A DNA stretch of 8,052 nt from Bacteroidales bacterium (lineage in GTDB: Bacteria; Bacteroidota; Bacteroidia; Bacteroidales; UBA932), in the NCBI GenBank assembly GCA_023230265.1, contig JALNXR010000086.1, forward strand, positions 1 through 8,052. The letters are read 5' to 3'. The position numbers and the translations under genes were made by a program. The notes beneath the pieces were generated by a model. The model worked only from the letters and a program-made list of their open reading frames with translations. It ran no database searches and was not told the DNA's origin. Below are positions 6,358 to 8,052 of this stretch, piece after piece. Position 1 is the first letter of the stretch, and each line of letters starts with the position of its first letter.

Positions 6358-8052
6358 TTACAAACCGGCTTTCTTTTTGAGCACCCTGAGTTTGTCAAAA
6401 GCATCAAGAGGCGACATAGTGTTAATATCCATCTCTTTTAACTCATCTCTTATACTTGTAAGCAGAGGATCGTCCAGTTGGAAGAAGGAGAGCTGTACTG
6501 TCTGGTCATTCAATGTTACAGAAGTTTTTCTACCGGGTTTACCCCCTTTCTGACTGTTGCTTTCGAGCTGTTTTAAAATCCTCTCTGCCTTTTTTACCAC
6601 CTCTTGCGGCATCCCTGCCATGGCAGCCACATGAATCCCGAAACTGTGAGCCACACCTCCGGGCAGAAGTTTCCTCAGAAAAACAACGCTTTTATCGGTC
6701 TCTTTGACGGAGATGTGAAAATTTTTCACCCTCGGGTATTTAATCTCCAAATCATTGAGTTCATGATAATGGGTGGCAAAGAGAGTTTTTGCCCGGAAGA
6801 GTGGGTGCTCGTGCAGATGCTCCACTATTGCCCAGGCGATTGACATCCCGTCATATGTGCTTGTTCCTCTGCCTATTTCATCCAGCAGCACCAGTGATCT
6901 TTCGGATAAATTATGGAGAATCATTGAGGTCTCCAGCATCTCAACCATAAAAGTAGACTCCCCTCTGGAGATGTTATCAGAGGCACCCACCCGGGTGAAG
7001 ATCTTATCAGTAATACCTAAAGAGGCTGATTCAGCCGGGACAAAAGAACCCGTCTGTGCCAAAAGCACAATCAGGGCAGTTTGTCTTAAAAGTGCGCTTT
7101 TACCGGACATATTGGGGCCTGTGAGGATGATAATTTGCTGATTATCTGTGTCTAGCATTAGATCATTGGGAATGTACTCTTCTCCCGGAGCCATCAGTGT
7201 TTCGATTACAGGATGACGCCCTTTTTTAATAACCAATGTGTTACTATCGTTGACGGAAGGCCTGTTATAGTTATTGGTTTCTGCAATATGAGCGAAATTT
7301 GCAAGCACATCTATTCTTGCAATTGCATTGCAATTTTTCTGTATAACAATCAAGTTACATTGGATTGCGGAGATAATTTCAGTAAAAAGTTGCTGTTCAA
7401 GAGATCCGATTTTCTCCTCTGCACCCAGGATTTTCTCCTCATAATCTTTCAGTTCCTGAGTGATATACCTCTCTGCATTAACCAGAGTCTGTTTCCGTAT
7501 CCAGTCGGACGGAACTCTCTCCTTATGGGTGTTCCTAACCTCCAGGTAATAACCGAAAACATTGTTATAGCTTATTTTAAGTGAGCTTATCCCGGTTCTT
7601 GCAATCTCTCTCTCCAGAATGGAATTCAATATCTCCTTTGAGTGACGGACAATATTGCGCAGCTCATCCAACTCCGTACTTACCCCCCGGGCAATGATAT
7701 CTCCTTTTCCGGGCTGGGAGGCGGGTTCCGGGATAAGCTCCCGGTCCAGTCTTTTATATAGCTCTACGCATGGATCTATTTCTGCCGTAATTGCAGAAAG
7801 CCCGGCGGAGCCGGAAGTAGTGCAGATCCCGGTAAGAAGAGCAGAGCTGTTTAGTCCCCTCTTGAGTTGCACTGCTTCTCTGGGTGATATTCTTCCTGCT
7901 GCGGCCTTTGAAACGATCCTCTCCATATCCCCGATCTCTGAGATAAGCCCCCGGATCTCTTCCCTTATCTTTTTGTTCTCCAGTAGAAACGATGTGACAT
8001 TCTGCCTGCCGGAGATCTCATCCATATTTCTGGAAGGCATAGATATCCAGTT
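6358..8052 (-). CDS. mutS: DNA mismatch repair protein MutS (5' truncated)
   Basis: MutS recognises mismatches and small loops in newly replicated DNA and recruits MutL. The frame is open to the right edge and 564 residues are visible. The ATG at 8038-8040 is internal: the preceding codons read NWIS, and the context WISMPSRNMDEISGRQ matches the lever region of other MutS proteins. Numbered from that Met, the clamp region holds KISYNNVFGYYLEVRNTHKERVP (155-177). The ATPase has Walker A GPNMSGKSALLRQ (308-320), GESTFMVEM (360-368), Walker B and D-loop LVLLDEIGRGTSTYDG (383-398) and the H-loop ATHYHEL (422-428). The C-terminal tail, with LSFFQLDDP and MSPLDAFDKL, is typical of MutS1. About 300 residues are missing, including the mismatch-binding domain with its Phe-X-Glu motif. 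All ATPase motifs are intact. It ends in TAA at 6358-6360, 46 bp before the permease gene, which may be co-transcribed. Confidence 0.97.
   Translation of the reverse strand, partial: NWISMPSRNMDEISGRQNVTSFLLENKKIREEIRGLISEIGDMERIVSKAAAGRISPREAVQLKRGLNSSALLTGICTTSGSAGLSAITAEIDPCVELYKRLDRELIPEPASQPGKGDIIARGVSTELDELRNIVRHSKEILNSILEREIARTGISSLKISYNNVFGYYLEVRNTHKERVPSDWIRKQTLVNAERYITQELKDYEEKILGAEEKIGSLEQQLFTEIISAIQCNLIVIQKNCNAIARIDVLANFAHIAETNNYNRPSVNDSNTLVIKKGRHPVIETLMAPGEEYIPNDLMLDTDNQQIIILTGPNMSGKSALLRQTALIVLLAQTGSFVPAESASLGITDKIFTRVGASDNISRGESTFMVEMLETSMILHNLSERSLVLLDEIGRGTSTYDGMSIAWAIVEHLHEHPLFRAKTLFATHYHELNDLEIKYPRVKNFHISVKETDKSVVFLRKLLPGGVAHSFGIHVAAMAGMPQEVVKKAERILKQLESNSQKGGKPGRKTSVTLNDQTVQLSFFQLDDPLLTSIRDELKEMDINTMSPLDAFDKLRVLKKKAGL

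Noticed and set aside
8038..8040. ATG at 8040 (minus) as the start of a short MutS or MutS2-like protein.
   Set aside because: The frame continues to the window edge and the sequence there belongs to the middle of full-length MutS1. The tail and clamp match MutS1, and the visible C-terminus has no Smr nuclease domain.

Overview
The window looks like chromosomal housekeeping DNA from a member of the Bacteroidota, probably Bacteroidales. The protein types point there: a large PpiD-like parvulin protein, a MutS whose Walker A is followed by ALLRQTALI, and a solitary MacB/FtsX-type permease. So do the promoters: exact matches to the Bacteroidota -7 element TAnnTTTG lie upstream of genes, and Shine-Dalgarno sequences are weak or absent. 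G+C is about 45% by sampling several lines. Genus cannot be assigned from this sequence alone.

Layout from left to right. (1) 1-1719, plus strand: the C-terminal part of a PpiD/SurA-like peptidyl-prolyl isomerase, cut off at the left edge. (2) 1724-2827, minus: the universal ATPase gene ychF, convergent with (1) and only 4 bp from it. (3) 2828-3079: a 252-bp divergent intergenic region, partly very AT-rich, with a 12-bp direct repeat at a 21-bp period, a -7 promoter candidate and a small inverted repeat. (4) 3080-4177, plus: an endonuclease/exonuclease/phosphatase-family protein with a possible lipoprotein signal. (5) 4196-5053, plus: rsmA (ksgA), the 16S rRNA A1518/A1519 dimethyltransferase, 18 bp downstream and with a -7 element almost touching its ATG. 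(6) 5040-6311, minus: a MacB/FtsX-type ABC permease overlapping the end of rsmA by 14 bp. (7) 6358-8052, minus: mutS, 46 bp upstream of the permease gene, missing its N-terminal part at the right edge.

The genes do not form one pathway. They cover envelope protein folding (ppiD), ribosome-associated control (ychF), ribosome maturation (rsmA), mismatch repair (mutS), envelope export or remodelling (permease) and an unassigned phosphoesterase. Transcription units are probably ppiD alone, ychF alone, the phosphoesterase with rsmA, and mutS with the permease.

I found no phage, transposon, CRISPR array, RNA gene or defence system, and nothing I would call a new multi-gene system. The most unusual points are a threefold 18-bp in-frame minisatellite inside rsmA, which adds an acidic low-complexity loop just before the SAM-binding motif, and a strong excess of the tetranucleotide CCGG across coding and non-coding DNA.
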